A stretch of 64,000 nt of DNA from Takakia lepidozioides (GCA_030704615.1 CM060731.1:48298001-48362000), one strand, 5' to 3'. Counted from the first letter of the stretch, positions 46,194 through 57,904 are shown. Translations and numbers: made by a program. The notes: generated by a model not told the origin, from the letters alone.

Positions 46194-47880
46194 TGCCGCA
46201 TCTCAACTCCTCATGGGCATGGCGTACCAATCGCGCTCGTTGTGTTGGATGAGGCATAATCCTCACTCGTCTATCCTCCCATACCCGGAGTAGGTGAGTC
46301 CCCTCCCACTTGAACCTCTTGGCTCGTTGTAGGACCCGATCCCTCTCCTTAGCAGTCACACTAGCTGATGTCTCTCCGGTACGAAGGTATACCAACACTG
46401 CTGCATCTTCATGCACATCTTTAGCACCACCAAACTCCTCACTAGTCTCTGGATCGTCATGCACGCTATCTACATGACCAATCGCATAGGATGAACCAGC
46501 TTGAGTTCCCATTGCTAGAATGCACAAAAGGCCGATGCGTGCCATCCTGGCACCATCTCCTCAATCCGTCTCACCATGCCACCAAGCTCCAGTATCATCA
46601 TGCTCGCTCGTGCATGGATTACGACTCAATCCATCTGCATCCCGATTGACAATACCGGCTCGATGCACCACCTGGAAGTCGTACTCTTGAAGCATAAGTG
46701 CCCACCGTGCAAGCTTCCCTGTAAGCTTGTCTGACTCCATCAACCACTTCAATGGTTGGTGATCCGTGACAAGGGTGAAGATATTGTCATAGAGGTAGCA
46801 TCTAAAATGTGTCACTGTCCATACCGCAGCTAGACACTCCCCTTCATAAGAACTATACTTTGCCTCGGCATCATTGTTCGAACGGCTAGCATATGCCAGT
46901 ACGAACTCTCTTCCCTCATCATCCACCTGTGTGAGCACTGCTCCAATCCCCAGCATACTCTAATACGTATATAGCCGGAAATGCCGCTCCCAAATAGGCC
47001 GCCTCAAAATAGGTGCAGAAGTCAATTGAGCCTTGAGTTTCTCAAAGGCTTCATCTTGCTCCTCCTCCCACTGCCACTCCTGACCCACCTTGGTCTACTT
47101 GGTAAGAGCCTTTGCAATGCTGCTAAATCCCTTGACAAACTGTCGATAGTAGTTTGCCAATCCCATGAAAGCACGAACTCTGCTCACATCCATGGCGCGT
47201 GGAATGCATGCAATGGCCTCCACCTTTGTCTGTTGAACACCCAATCCTCCAGGGTATATCATGTGGCCCAGATATTCAATTGATTGTGGAAGAACTTGCA
47301 CTTTCCGGGGTGCAGTTTCAACCCGTGCGCTCTCAAGCGCTCAAACACCACCTGAAGGTGTCTCTCATGCTCCTCAACCGTAGCACTAAAGACGTGATGT
47401 AATCAATGTAGCACCGGGCAAAGTCTAGCCCGTGAGAATCCTATCCATGACCCTCTGAAACTCTGCAGGAGCATTTTTCAACCCAAACGGTAAGAACCGC
47501 CATTAGTACAAACAATCCTTCCCATGTTGGTCAATCCCCCATAATGTCGTCTTTTGCTTGTCAACCTCATTGATTGGCAACTGGTGGTAACCGGATCGCA
47601 AGTCCAATGTGCTAAACACCTTTGTATGCCCAATGACATCAAAGATCTCATCTGGAGTTGGCATGGCATATCTATCGGACTTAGTCTGACGGTTCACAGG
47701 ACGGTAGTCCCCACACATCCTTCTTTCTGTCCAACGTCAGGAGAAGCGATCTGGATGGTCGACGACGCACCATGTTGCTGCTACTACAACACCAAATACA
47801 ACGATCCATCAGACATCCGGTAATGATCATATGCAGATTGATGCTGTCCGATTCAAGCCATTGACGCCACAAGAAAAACA
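46194..47880 (-). pseudogene. Ty3/gypsy pol remnant (RT and RNase H)
   Basis: On the - strand, 47718-47503 reads CGDYRPVNRQTKSDRYAMPT and FSTLDLRSGYHQLPINEVDK (reverse transcriptase). A degraded YIDD box follows (YID followed by Tyr) near 47420. Then come IEYLGHMIYPGG and FMGLANYYRQFVKGFSSI (47301-47095), and RNase H from 46956 (GAVLTQVDDEGREFVLAYAS, LVTDHQPLKWLME). A short linker and the start of the integrase zinc region (HPTQRARLVRHAHEEL, 46270-46200) are cut by the tandem-repeat module. Multiple frameshifts and stops are present. It is on the opposite strand from the gypsy remnant that follows. Confidence 0.92.
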
Positions 47881-50394
47881 AAGACGGTGCTCGAATGGAT
47901 TATGCCTTTATAGCGGAGAAGATGATTACATGGCATTAAACTGCCCCAACAAGAGAAGATTCAAAGCTCAGGACAGCACTCAAGTGTTCGATACGAGGAG
48001 GTCGGAAAACGAAGATGTCCAGTCACAGTAAGGACCATGCGGCTGAACACCCCAAATTCCTCACCAAAAAAAGATCTATTTCTACCTCCAGATCCTGTAC
48101 CTTGTTTCACAGTTCCAGTAAAGATCAGGATGCAACATCGAGATATCTCCGTAGAAGCACTTTTGGACTCGGGCGCTTCAGCGTGTTTTATTGACAAAGA
48201 CTTTGCGAAACAACACAATTTAACGCTCGTAAGAAAGAAATTTTCGGCCCCTGTTGAAGTCATCGATGGACGACCGTTAGCATCAGGAAATATTGACCAT
48301 GAAACTCGACCCCTTGAAGTGAAGCTTAAAAATCAAGCATCACAGATTGTTTTCAATGTTATGCAGTCTCCAACGAATCCTGTGATCCTTGGACTTCCCT
48401 GGTTTGTACTTCATAATCCTGACATCGACTGGCGATCACGAAATATTTCGGCAAGACAAAAATGCAAAAGTACCAAAGGTATTCAACCCCTGTTTCTTGG
48501 AGCTAGAGCCTTTATGAGAGCTACGAAGAAAGACGCGACATTTGCACTTTATGCGACTCCAATCAAAACCACAACAGACCAAGGTACTTCGACATTACCC
48601 ACTCAATATCAAGATTTCAAGGATGTCTTCGAGAAGAAAAATGCAGACATGTTGCCAGAACATCGACCTTATGATTGTGCAATTGAGTTGCAAAAAGGAG
48701 CTCAACCACCATTCGGCCCAATCTACAATTTATCTCAGACAGAGCTGGATGCTTTGCGCGAATACATTGATGAAAATTTGTCAAAGAATTTCATTCAACA
48801 TTCGAAATCACCCACGGAAGCACCTATCTTATTTGTGAAGAAGAAGGACGGATCGTTACGTATGTGTGTGGACTATCGTGGGCTCAACAAAGTCACTATA
48901 AAAAATCGTTACCCACTACCGTTGATTTCCGGACTCCTCGAACAACTTGGACGAGCAATTTTTTTCACAAAGATCGACTTGAGATGAGCTTACAACCTTG
49001 TACGAATAAAAGAAGGAGACAAATAGAAAATTGTTTTTTGCACAAGGTATGGACATTTCGAATACAGTATTATGCTTTTCAGTCTTACAAATGCTCCAGC
49101 AATTTTTCAACACATGATGAATGATATCTTTCGAGAATTTTTAAATGACTTTGTAGTCATCTATTTGGACGACATTTTGATATTTTCACATAATGAAGAA
49201 GAACATGGTCGCCAGGTACGCCTTCTCCTTGATAAATTGAGGGAAAAAACACTATATGTCAAGTTGAAAAAATGTCTTTTCCACCAATCTGAAGTCGAAT
49301 TTTTGGGCTACATTATTTCCAACAAATGAGTCTTTATGGATCAGAAGAAAATACAAACCATCATCGAGTGGATTAAACCAACTTCGGTCTGAGATGTACA
49401 ATGTTTTCTAGGATTTGCAAATTTCTATAGACTCTTCATCTAGGACTACTCCAAAATTGTTGCACCAATGACACGACTCACAAGGAATGACAAATTTGTA
49501 TGGGACGAGAAGGCTGACCAAACATTTGAGAGGTTGAAGCAGACATTTACAACGGCTCCAATACTGGTACATGCAGACCCATCTAAACCATTCTTTTTTG
49601 AAGCAGATGTATCGAACTTTGTACTTGGCGCGATACTATCTTAATACGGTACAGATGGTCGACTTCACCCTGTTGGTTTTCGTTCTCGCAAATTTTCCAC
49701 TGCGGAGATCAATTATGAAATCCATGATAAAGAACTTCTAGCGATTATCGATGCTTTTGAGGAGTGGCGTCATCTATTGGAGGAAGCTTAACATCAGGTC
49801 ATTGTCTATATCGATCACAAAACCCTCGAGTATTTTATGAGTGCTCGTATTTTGAATCGACGTCAAGCAAGATGGAGTATGTCATTAACAAGGTTTGATT
49901 TTGTTATTACCTACCGTCCCGGACATCTTCAAGGAAAACCAGATGCTCTTTCTCGACAATCGTATCTTTGCGCCAAAGGAAGGGGATGCAGCTTTTGACC
50001 AACAGAAATCCATCATTTTGAAACCAACAAATCTCCAATTGAATATGTTATCCATGTCCACCTATGACGATGCAGAGATCATAAAAGAGATTCAGGAAGC
50101 ACTGAAGAGCGACCAATTTGCTACGACACTACGAAGTCAACTAAATCGACCTCGAGACAACCCGCATGTTACAAACGACTTCGAGTTCAAAAATGACTTA
50201 CTTTATTTCAAATGACTTCTCTATGTACCTCAAGGACCTACACGACTTCGAATTCTTCAAACATGTCATGATCTTCCAGCTGGAGAACATTTCGGCTTCA
50301 ACAAAACAATATAAATTTTATCCAGGGACTATTGGTGGTCGCAGATGTGGAAACTCGTGAAAGAATTTATAAAATCTTGCGACACGTGTGCCCT
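47831..50394 (+). pseudogene. Ty3/gypsy pol remnant (zinc knuckle to integrase), interrupted
   Basis: This is a second, different gypsy element. It starts with a zinc-knuckle relic ([19 protein letters not shown], with one Cys and the His replaced). Next come a protease ([18 protein letters not shown]), reverse transcriptase ([35 protein letters not shown]), RNase H ([36 protein letters not shown]) and the start of integrase. In-frame stops occur at 48985, 49025, 49327, 49390, 49441, 49642 and 49788, with a further stop near 50213. Many are single-base changes from a normal codon, as in TKIDLR-stop-AYNL where Gly is expected. The integrase breaks off near 50394, just after CDTCALI, where a GACGT-rich palindromic sequence begins. 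Confidence 0.93.
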
Positions 50395-50604
50395 AATTAT
50401 CATTTCTGACGTGACGTGGCGCTGACACGTCAGCCGTCACGTATGATGTGCGTCACGTCACGTCCAATCCGGACGTTTAACCATGTAATATTTTTTACAT
50501 TTGACTTTTACGATTTACTTCTACCATTTGTAATGACATGGCAGCCATGGTGTAAAACAGACGTGGCTAATTATTAAATATTTATTAATTCTTTTTAAAA
50601 AATG
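50395..50604. other. GACGT-rich nested palindromes, possible element end
   Basis: CTGACGTG...CACGTCAG and GACGTGACG...CGTCACGTC are nested inverted repeats between 50406 and 50460. A related TGACGTGGC...ACGTCA sequence occurs at 59129-59150. The left edge coincides with the break in gypsy integrase, so this may be the end of an inserted element. Confidence 0.45.
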
Positions 50605-50965
50605 AGTCCGCCTATATTGGCAGTCGCATATAATTTATTGTTTTTAATAAAAACGACCGCCCATATTGGCGGTCGCTTGTAATTTAATATTTTGTTGAAT
50701 TAAGCGACCGCCAGTATTGGCGGTCGCCGGTAATTTATTTATTTTGAAATGAAGCGACCGCCCATATTGGCGGTCGCCCGTAATTTATTTATTTTTAAAT
50801 GAAGCGACCGCCCATATTGGCGGTCGCCCGTAATTTGTTTATTTTTAAATGAAGCGACCGCCCATATTGGCGGTCGCTTGTATTTTATTACATTTTAAAA
50901 TAAGTGACCGCCTACATTGGCCATGTGGCGGTCGCTCTTCTTGTTTTTATAAATATAGCGGCTGC
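50605..50965. repeat. Palindromic repeat array B, exact 50-bp period
   Basis: Units start at about 50654, 50704, 50754, 50804, 50854 and 50904, exactly 50 bp apart, with diverged units at each end. Each is GCGACCGCC, then CATATT or similar, then GGCGGTCGC, followed by 26-27 bp of AT-rich spacer (TAATTTATTTATTTTTAAAT type). The array lies 0.6 kb before the kinase-like ORF. Confidence 0.95.
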
Positions 50966-51273
50966 CATGCAGCGGTCGAGTGTTTTTTTTTTCCTTAGAA
51001 ATCCAGGGACCCGCCGTGTGGCGTTTTGTTTTTTATTTTTAATCATGAAGCGGCGCCTCGGCCAGCTACGTGGCGAGGTGCCACAGGTCAGGAAAAATTG
51101 AAACAAATGGGATGGGGGGAGGTGGTTTTGAACCCTTGACCTCTCCCATGTGGGTGCGCGCGGCGAGGTGCGACTGGCCCGTCGCGCCGCGCTGACACGT
51201 GGCGAGGTGCCACTGGCCTGTCGCGCCTTTTCAAGCATAATGCCATTTGCTTTTGGGGGGGGGGCTGGTGGCG

Positions 51274-51282
51274 CCTATATAA
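51274..51282 (+). promoter_or_regulatory. Probable TATA box of the kinase-like gene
   Basis: CTATATAAA lies about 325 bp before the ATG at 51600, downstream of array B, in a stretch rich in GTGGCGAGGTGCCAC-like repeats (51070-51230). Confidence 0.45.
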
Positions 51283-51599
51283 ACCATTTCCCCCTCTTCT
51301 GATCACTTTTGCCCCTCTTGTGGTGCGGTTCCTTGGCATCATGTAGTCCTTTCGGACTTCGTTGCTTGGCACAACCAACGGGAGGTGCAAAGGTGATTAT
51401 TTGGGGGGGAAGGTTTTGTCGGTTTTTTATTGGTCAGTCCCACACACTTGTTCACGGTACAATCATCGTATCACCATTTTGCCGTTTCCGGATCTCCGGC
51501 GGCCTGTTTTTTTGTAGAAAACTACGAAGACACCATCCATATTCGTTCATTGCCATTTTTATGAGGTTTTGGATCCTGTAGTGGGCAAAGGTTTATACA

Positions 51600-53062
51600 A
51601 TGTCGGGGGTTGTGAATTCAAGTTCTGGGGCGGGATCGGCTGGGGGGCGAAGGAAGAGAAAACGTGCCCACGAGCGAGATAGCCAGGTCAACAAGTTAGA
51701 CTACCCGGGACCGGATGCCTTGGATAGGGTGAAAGAAGTGGTAGTGGATTATTTCAAGGGTAGGGACATGATGAGGTTGGAGAGTGCTTATGTTAGGCAT
51801 GGATGGGAGGGGTTTCAGATTTTTCAGCAAAATATGGAGAAGAAAATGACAAACGCTTTGGCGGGGGCTAAGTGGACGGCGGACATGGACAAGCTGAAGT
51901 TCAATCGGTGGATCCAAAGCAGGGCGAAAGACGCCACGTGGAATTTGAGGCAACAAATGAAGACATGGAAGGGTAGAACAAGTGAAGGTTGAGTGCCCTC
52001 CGCCGAAGCTGAGTTAATGCGGCGTGTTGAGTATTGGGCTTGCTTGACAAGTCAGAAGTCACATCGCTGGACTAGGGTTGTCCCTTGGAAGGCGGGGTCA
52101 TCAGGCAGAGGAGGCACAACTGGTCTTTATTACTTGAATTCTACTGCGAAGGTGGTAGAGATTGGCCCTTACAAAGAAAGAGGGTATGCTAAGGTCCACC
52201 ACTGTAGGATTGTTGGCGATTCTAGAATACCGGAGAGTTGGGAGCTCGCGGGAAAAAAACCCAAGTCCAAAAATCCAGAAAAGGCGTTGAGACAACATAA
52301 CGACGAGTGTTTGGCAGTGAAGTTCCAGTATCCGGGTGTTATCTCGTATTTTGCTGTGAATGCACGTGAGGTAGAGGGTTACACTCACTGGTGGAATGGG
52401 GGGACAATACGCGACATGATGAACCTTGACAGAAAATGGGGCAACGATTCGGACAACATGGTGATTTTGGAACAAATGGGAACGGAAGCAGAGTTCCAGG
52501 AATGCGATCGCTTGCTTCATTTCCGGAAAGTGCGTAGTAAACTTGCATGGGCATTGGTGTGCATCATGGATGTTGTCCACAATAACGGTGTCATGCACAA
52601 CGACTTGTCCTCCGACAACATCTTGTTGCATTTTCCAGATGGCACCGAAGAGATCAAGATTGGGGTGTGTGATTGGGGCTTAGCCACCCCATTGGGCATA
52701 CGCAAAGCCTCGCCATACCAGTTTGAAAACCAAGACAAGCTGGACCGGGAACTCGCGAAAAGATGGTGGGTGGAAAAAGATATTGCATCGGTTTTCAATG
52801 CGAATGCCACGCCCCCCCCTCCCAGGACATGACATCAGAGGCCTTTGTCGTTGGAAAGATAGTGATACGAATAAATGGCGGCGCTCATTATGATCTAAGT
52901 ATGTTCCATGACCAATTTACAGGAGGTTGTTGGCATTCAATGCTACAAAGGTTGTACGACAACAACAAGAATGAGAGAGTCACATTAGCCCATGTAGTAC
53001 TTTGGTTCATGGGCAAGCCATTCAATTGGCCTGAGCCGAAAGACGTATATAGGACGGAGTAG
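51600..53062 (+). pseudogene. Protein-kinase-like protein of an unrecognised family, with one stop and one frameshift
   Basis: One reading frame of about 487 codons is broken by a TGA at 51990-51992 and by a frameshift in a C run at 52811-52821. The N-terminal part (51600-51989) is basic (GGRRKRKRAHERD) and contains RLESAYVRHGWEGFQIFQQN. The second part has a kinase core: MDVVHNNGVMHNDLSSDNIL near 52570-52625, with the catalytic Asp and metal-binding Asn of HxDLxxxN, and VCDWGLATP near 52665, where DWG stands in place of DFG. The glycine loop and the Lys that holds ATP are unclear. The tail after the frameshift reads VTLAHVVLWFMGKPFNWPEP. It lies between palindromic arrays B and C. I do not know a named family with this layout; it may be a transposon-borne kinase-like protein. 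Confidence 0.65.
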
Positions 53063-53302
53063 ATCATAGTCTCGTAGATATGAGATTTATGGCGGTACAA
53101 TGGTTCTTTTATGAAGACATAACTCAATTTTGATCATGCATGTAATAAATAAAGTCCCATTGTAAATACTACATTGCATATGCTTGACCCTGACACATGT
53201 CATCGCAACATAAATGGTTTGTGTACTGGCTCACTGTTTATATTTATAATGTTCCAAGGTTTCGGATAGGGTTATGAGAAAACGATGTATTAGTCCCGTA
53301 GG

Positions 53303-53520
53303 AGTTAGACAACAAACCTCTCATCTCATTCAACTGTGCGACACTACCATGAGAGGCATGGATCGGAAAATAATAGGTGCACATGCGACCTCCGTACGTT
53401 TGATACTAGGTCTCTACTTAAACGTGCGGAGGTCGCATGTACACCTATTATTTTTTTATCCATGTCACTCATGGTAGTATCGCACAGTTGAATGAGATAT
53501 TGAACGTTTGTTGTCTAACT
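53303..53520. repeat. Long fold-back 1 (97-bp arms, 22-bp loop)
   Basis: The left arm 53303-53399 (AGTTAGACAACAAACCTCTC onward) is the inverse of 53422-53520, with roughly ten differences. It is a near-perfect 218-base hairpin just after the kinase-like gene. Confidence 0.92.
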
Positions 53521-53734
53521 TATATGGATCCAATATATCATTTTCTCATTACCCTGTCAGAAACATTGAAACATTCGCAGTTACAAACAGTGCCACAATA
53601 CACGGCCGGTTTTGTTGAAATGATATTTGTGAGGTTCGAGCGCATGCAATTTATTATTTACAACGGAATTTTATTTACTTGGGGGACCGGTACTGATGTT
53701 GGAGCGCAACTGATGGTACGAGTTCTCTATTGAT

Positions 53735-54140
53735 TAGAGCTGTCACAACCAATGTCAACAATCATATTTACGGTAAGGTGTTTAATGTTATTGTTGTTCT
53801 TCTAGCTGAATTCTGTAGTACTATTTTTGCTATTCCCATGCCAACGTCCTCTGAGACTGTCATGTTCAAACAGACGTATCAGCCACCCCGGCCAGCTTGC
53901 AGGCTACAGCCATGGCCCACCATAAATTGAATGAATTGGAGATTTTGTGCGAAGTTCCTGGTTTCATGTCCGTGGTGGCTGATACAGAATTCGGAATATG
54001 GCAGTCGCAGTGGACCTGATGTTGTTGGCATGGGAGTAGCAAAACGATTCATAAATAATTCTGCTACATGAACATTGGCAGTATGAAATACCTTGCAGTA
54101 CATATGATTCTTGAGATTGTTTGCACGGATTAGTTGTGTT
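53735..54140. repeat. Long fold-back 2 (about 150-bp arms, diverged)
   Basis: The left arm (AATCATATTTACGGTAAGGT near 53760, CCCATGCCAACGTCCTCTGA near 53836, TATCAGCCACC at 53877) pairs with 53960-54130 in reverse (AATCATATGTACTGCAAGGT, CCCATGCCAACAACATCAGG, TATCAGCCACC). Both arms have an open frame (HIYGKVFNVIVVLLAEF against HMYCKVFHTANVHVAELF). Confidence 0.8.
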
Positions 54141-54394
54141 TGTGCTTTCAAGTGGCGAACATTTCTGCCATGGTGCGGAAGACGTGCATTAAACGGTTGA
54201 TGTGATACTACAAATGTATCACATCGCATTTGTGAAAATGTATCACATGAACCGTTCCATGTGACATACGGGAGTTTTCGATAGGTACGAGATCAATGTG
54301 GCCTACGAGATCTGCTTCCACCAACAAACATGTGATCATTTCAGAAGCGCTAGAACTTTGAAGCGACGATGGGCAAGGTTCTTCATCCAGATGT

Positions 54395-54710
54395 TCAACA
54401 TGCTGAGGTCTTCTATAATGTCTCTTGCTTCGTAATGAGGTGCTTCTCCAACTCTTATTTTTTCAATGCTAATATCTTTCATCTGGAACATATCCACACA
54501 TGCGTATATAACTTAAAAAAACAAATGACCATCAAAACTGGAAGCTGGGAATGAGGCTTATAAAAGTTGAGATGGTCATTTGTTATTTTAATGATTTCTG
54601 CACACATATGTGGATATGTTCAAGGTGGAGAATATTAACATATTGGATAAAGTGGACATGGAGAAGCACTGCATTACGAGGCCGGAGACACTACAAAAAG
54701 AGCTTCAAAT
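54395..54710. repeat. Long fold-back 3 (about 140-bp arms, diverged)
   Basis: GCTTCGTAATGAGGTGCTTCTCC near 54428, GGAACATATCCACACATG near 54484 and ACAAATGACCATC near 54521 recur in inverted form at 54570-54700. It is the third fold-back in 1.4 kb. Confidence 0.8.
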
Positions 54711-54849
54711 GGCATACCATGTAACAGGAGGATCGGATGCCCATAGGTTTTTAATACAATCGACACCACCTCCCATTGGATAGGCTACCATACACATTTC
54801 TGAATTGTGTGCATTGGGCAAGAACTTGGTATGAAATGCAGACAAAGAG

Positions 54850-55551
54850 ATGCATGGCATACATGCCGGAAACCTGGCATACATAAAAGATCCCCAGTAT
54901 TTATGGGTCACATCTGATTGGGAGATAACCATACGTGCGGGAGATATTCGAGATTGGTGGGAGAGAGAGCAGTTTTGCCACAATCTGGGAGGGCATTGGA
55001 GTCAAAGAAGGTCCAGGTTTATCCGGCTCCCACAGGTTCAATGGGTGCCGGAGGAGAAAGAATTGTATGACCGACAACCGATTGGGAGATATTTGTTGTT
55101 GTCCGAACTGGAAGATGCTATAATATGTCAACGCCGAATGAATGATGCGTACGAGGTGGCTTATCGTCGAAACGACACAATGGTTATGGACAGGGCCCGC
55201 GAGAGGCAGTTGGAAAGTATCAAAAGTACCATCAAGGCAGTTGTAGAGAAATGGAGGCGATTATGGACATACCGTTATCATCGTGTTTCGGGGGCTGAAT
55301 TGCCGGATGTGGACGGTCTCGTTGCCGATTTGCATGCAGCTCGAGCACTTATTCTCGATCCACCTCCGCCACGTCGTGAGAGTGAAGAAGAAAGTCAACT
55401 TTCACCGCGAAGTAGGCGGATGCAGGCCAGAATTAATCACATGTCATTGGGCCCCTCATTGACCACGAGATCACGGTCGCAAGCTCTGGCAATTGGCAGT
55501 GCAAATCAGGCCACAACATCAAATTCCACATCCTCGGACAGTGACGACTAG
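54850..55551 (+). CDS. Unrecognised 233-codon ORF in the array-bracketed block
   Basis: I do not recognise the protein. The frame is intact, starting MHGIHAGNLAYIKDP. Residues 20-60 are Trp-rich (LWVTSDWEI, GDIRDWWERE). Residues 85-140 look helical and charged and could form a coiled coil (ELEDAIICQRRMNDAYEVAY, RARERQLESIKSTIKAVVEK). The C-terminal 60 residues are low-complexity, Pro/Ser/Arg-rich (DPPPPRRESEEES) and end in Ser/Asp. There is no zinc finger or catalytic motif. A similar layout (globular part, coiled coil, disordered tail) is common in gag-like or accessory proteins of mobile elements, but that is only a guess. Confidence 0.5.
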   Translation: MHGIHAGNLAYIKDPQYLWVTSDWEITIRAGDIRDWWEREQFCHNLGGHWSQRRSRFIRLPQVQWVPEEKELYDRQPIGRYLLLSELEDAIICQRRMNDAYEVAYRRNDTMVMDRARERQLESIKSTIKAVVEKWRRLWTYRYHRVSGAELPDVDGLVADLHAARALILDPPPPRRESEEESQLSPRSRRMQARINHMSLGPSLTTRSRSQALAIGSANQATTSNSTSSDSDD

Positions 55552-56000
55552 GCTTTTAATGACTGGCAGCGTAAAACATATACAATATGCATTTTTGTTG
55601 TACCTTGAATATTGTTGGAAAACACAGTGATGGCATTCCGCCAAATTTGTATATCACCACTTTTGTTAATACACAATGCACATGTGCAGCACCTACCAAT
55701 TTCAATTGCATGAGCAGTGTTTTTTTCACATTTACACTCGTGTGATGGGGAAGAAGTAGTTCACCCTGTAAACAAATTTACAATGGTGTCATATTTGGTC
55801 ATGACGTGTATATGGGTATTTGCAATGAACTCCGAAAGCTGGAGAACAAGGAACATTGATGTTATCAAATAAGTTATAACGAGTTACGAACGGTCATCTT
55901 CCAAACAAATTTCGCCTGGTCCCTGCGTATTTTATAATCATTTCGCAAAATCTATGATCTTTTTACGAACATACCCACAAAGTTCTCAAAGCACAAAATA
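55552..56000. other. No recognised gene
   Basis: Probable 3' flank of the 233-codon ORF. Nothing else is visible. Confidence 0.3.
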
Positions 56001-56360
56001 ATTTCGATTGATCTCATATTACACTGGGACGTATCAGATGGTACATTGAACACACTGGCCAAGTTTCAAAGCGAACGAAAATCATTTGGATGGGCAACCA
56101 TCCGTTGGGCCATTGAACGAATTTCTATTGAACTCCTATTACTGTGGGGCCTCTTACATGGCACATTGAATATAGTGGCTAAGTCTCAAAGCGCACCAAA
56201 ATCATTTCGATGGGCAACCATCCGTTGAGCCATCGAATGAATTTCGATTGATCTGATATTAGTCCGGGACCTGATACATGGTATGTTGAACATAGTGGCA
56301 AAGATTGAAAGCAAACGAAAATCATTTGGATGGGCAACCATTCAATCGCCCATTGAATGA
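56001..56360. repeat. Three tandem units of exactly 120 bp
   Basis: Units begin ATTTCGATTG at 56001, ATTTCTATTG at 56121 and ATTTCGATTG at 56241. Each contains AAAATCATTTGGATGGGCAA-like sequence followed by CCATCCGTT. The period is a multiple of three, and a 60-codon frame crosses two units, but the third breaks it. Confidence 0.9.
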
Positions 56361-56684
56361 GGGTTTCGTCTTCGATTACACGCTTGATGCGATGCGGAGA
56401 TTGTTATACCTTTGCATGTTCGTATAAATGCTATCTACGCTACGGTTTGACATGCGTGCGACACGTTGCAAGCCTGACAGTGCCCGCTTTACCCGTGCTT
56501 CTCTGGAGGCCAAATGGGTCGTTCATTGTACCCAATTCTCCCAATCGCCATTCAATGGGACCCATGCCTGAATCTCCAGCGTTTTGGACAAGCGCCATAC
56601 AGTTGCCATGACAATGTCCTGCTCCTTTGTAACGCGGTCGACATCTAATATCGGGTTCATCTCCGATTGAATGGCGACCCTCGA

Positions 56685-57197
56685 TTATTCCCCGGTTTCC
56701 AGTACTGGTTCTTTTCTTTTTCTCCTTCTCTCATCCGCAATTCGCTGTTCCTCAACCATGGTTTCATCGGCCATAGGGTCAAGGACGTCCGTAACTTCCT
56801 GAATGATGAGGTCAATACTGCGATCGGGCATCGCAAACTCCGCGTCCATGTCCACGACGTTTGTTCGATCCTCATTGTGGACAACAGTGCCTTCATTGTT
56901 TGGAGGTATGTCTTGCAATCTAGCTTCCAACTCGGCTATGCGCAGTGTTTGTCAGTCTAGTCGGTCCTGCAGGGTCCTGATTCGCTGGTCTCTTTCTGCC
57001 AGTTGTTCCTCTAACGTTGCAGCCGGTTGTATTTCGAACGTGTCCGGGATGTACTCCAAATCGTATAGCAACCTTGCATTCCTCCTACTAGCAGTTTGCC
57101 AATTCACTGGACGCAAGAGTATGACCTCCAAGTACAACATGGTTGCCAAGGTATACGGGATTTGACCCTTTAAGAGAGGTGACCCCACAATGTGCAA
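56685..57197 (-). pseudogene. Unrecognised coiled-coil ORF with one in-frame stop
   Basis: On the - strand, 57197-56955 reads LLKGQIPYTLATMLYLEVIL, then LEEQLAERDQRIRTLQDRLD, a strong coiled-coil heptad pattern. A stop at 56954-56952 is followed in the same frame by more coiled coil (HIAELEARLQDIPPN) and a charged tail (EEQRIADERRRKRKE) to 56685. Together this gives about 170 residues. The stop looks like a single-base decay event. Function unknown. Confidence 0.5.
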
Positions 57198-57831
57198 TGC
57201 ACCTCATTCGCCCTATGCTGGAAATGCAAGTTCGTGCAAGACCTGGACTCTACGTAATTGTTTCGGGTTTGCACGTCATGCCTATCCAAAGGCCACAATC
57301 GATTGATGTGATACCATTTTAGGATTTTTTGCATCTCGCCATCCGCCATCAGAATTCTTCTGGAACGTCCTCCCAGCCCTCTTCTCCTAGTATGCTAGGG
57401 TCACCAAATACTTCCCAATTCAAGTCTTGTCTTTACCTTTGATTTTCTTAGGGGGCGGTCCATGTTCATTGGGGTCATCTTTTCCATAACGGTCATCGTC
57501 CTGGCCCTCTGCCATTCTACAACAATCGGAGCAACACTAAACGAGGTTTTCTAAAAGACGTAACTCTAAACCCTTCCCTCGTTAAGTAGGTTTGAGTAGG
57601 TGTCAAAATAGTTCTTAAAAGCTAATTTTGTAGAATAAAATGATCCTGGAAGCCAGAGAGGGCCTATGGGAGCATTCTGCAACGACCTCACAGAAATCGC
57701 GGCAAAAAATACCCCCCATCCAACCAATGGCCTCCTTCTCCACGTGACTACGTGTCGGGGATAATTAAATGTCACGCATACATAAGTTGTGTGGAGAAGT
57801 GAGGGGAGAATAAGCCTCTCTTGGCGTATAT
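57198..57831. other. No recognised gene
   Basis: Mixed sequence with short chance frames. The last 100 bases (AAATGTCACGCATACATAAG region) lead into a poly-C tract. Confidence 0.3.
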
Positions 57832-57870
57832 CCCCCCCCCCATCCCCCCCCCCCCCCCCCCCCCCCCCCC
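57832..57870. repeat. Long poly-C tract (C10, AT, C27)
   Basis: Ten C, AT, then 27 C. On the - strand it encodes poly-Gly in chance frames. It directly precedes array C by about 35 bp and could form a G-quadruplex on the - strand. Confidence 0.95.
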
Positions 57871-57904
57871 TCTTCTCGGGCCACGTACGGGGCGAATATT
57901 CTAG

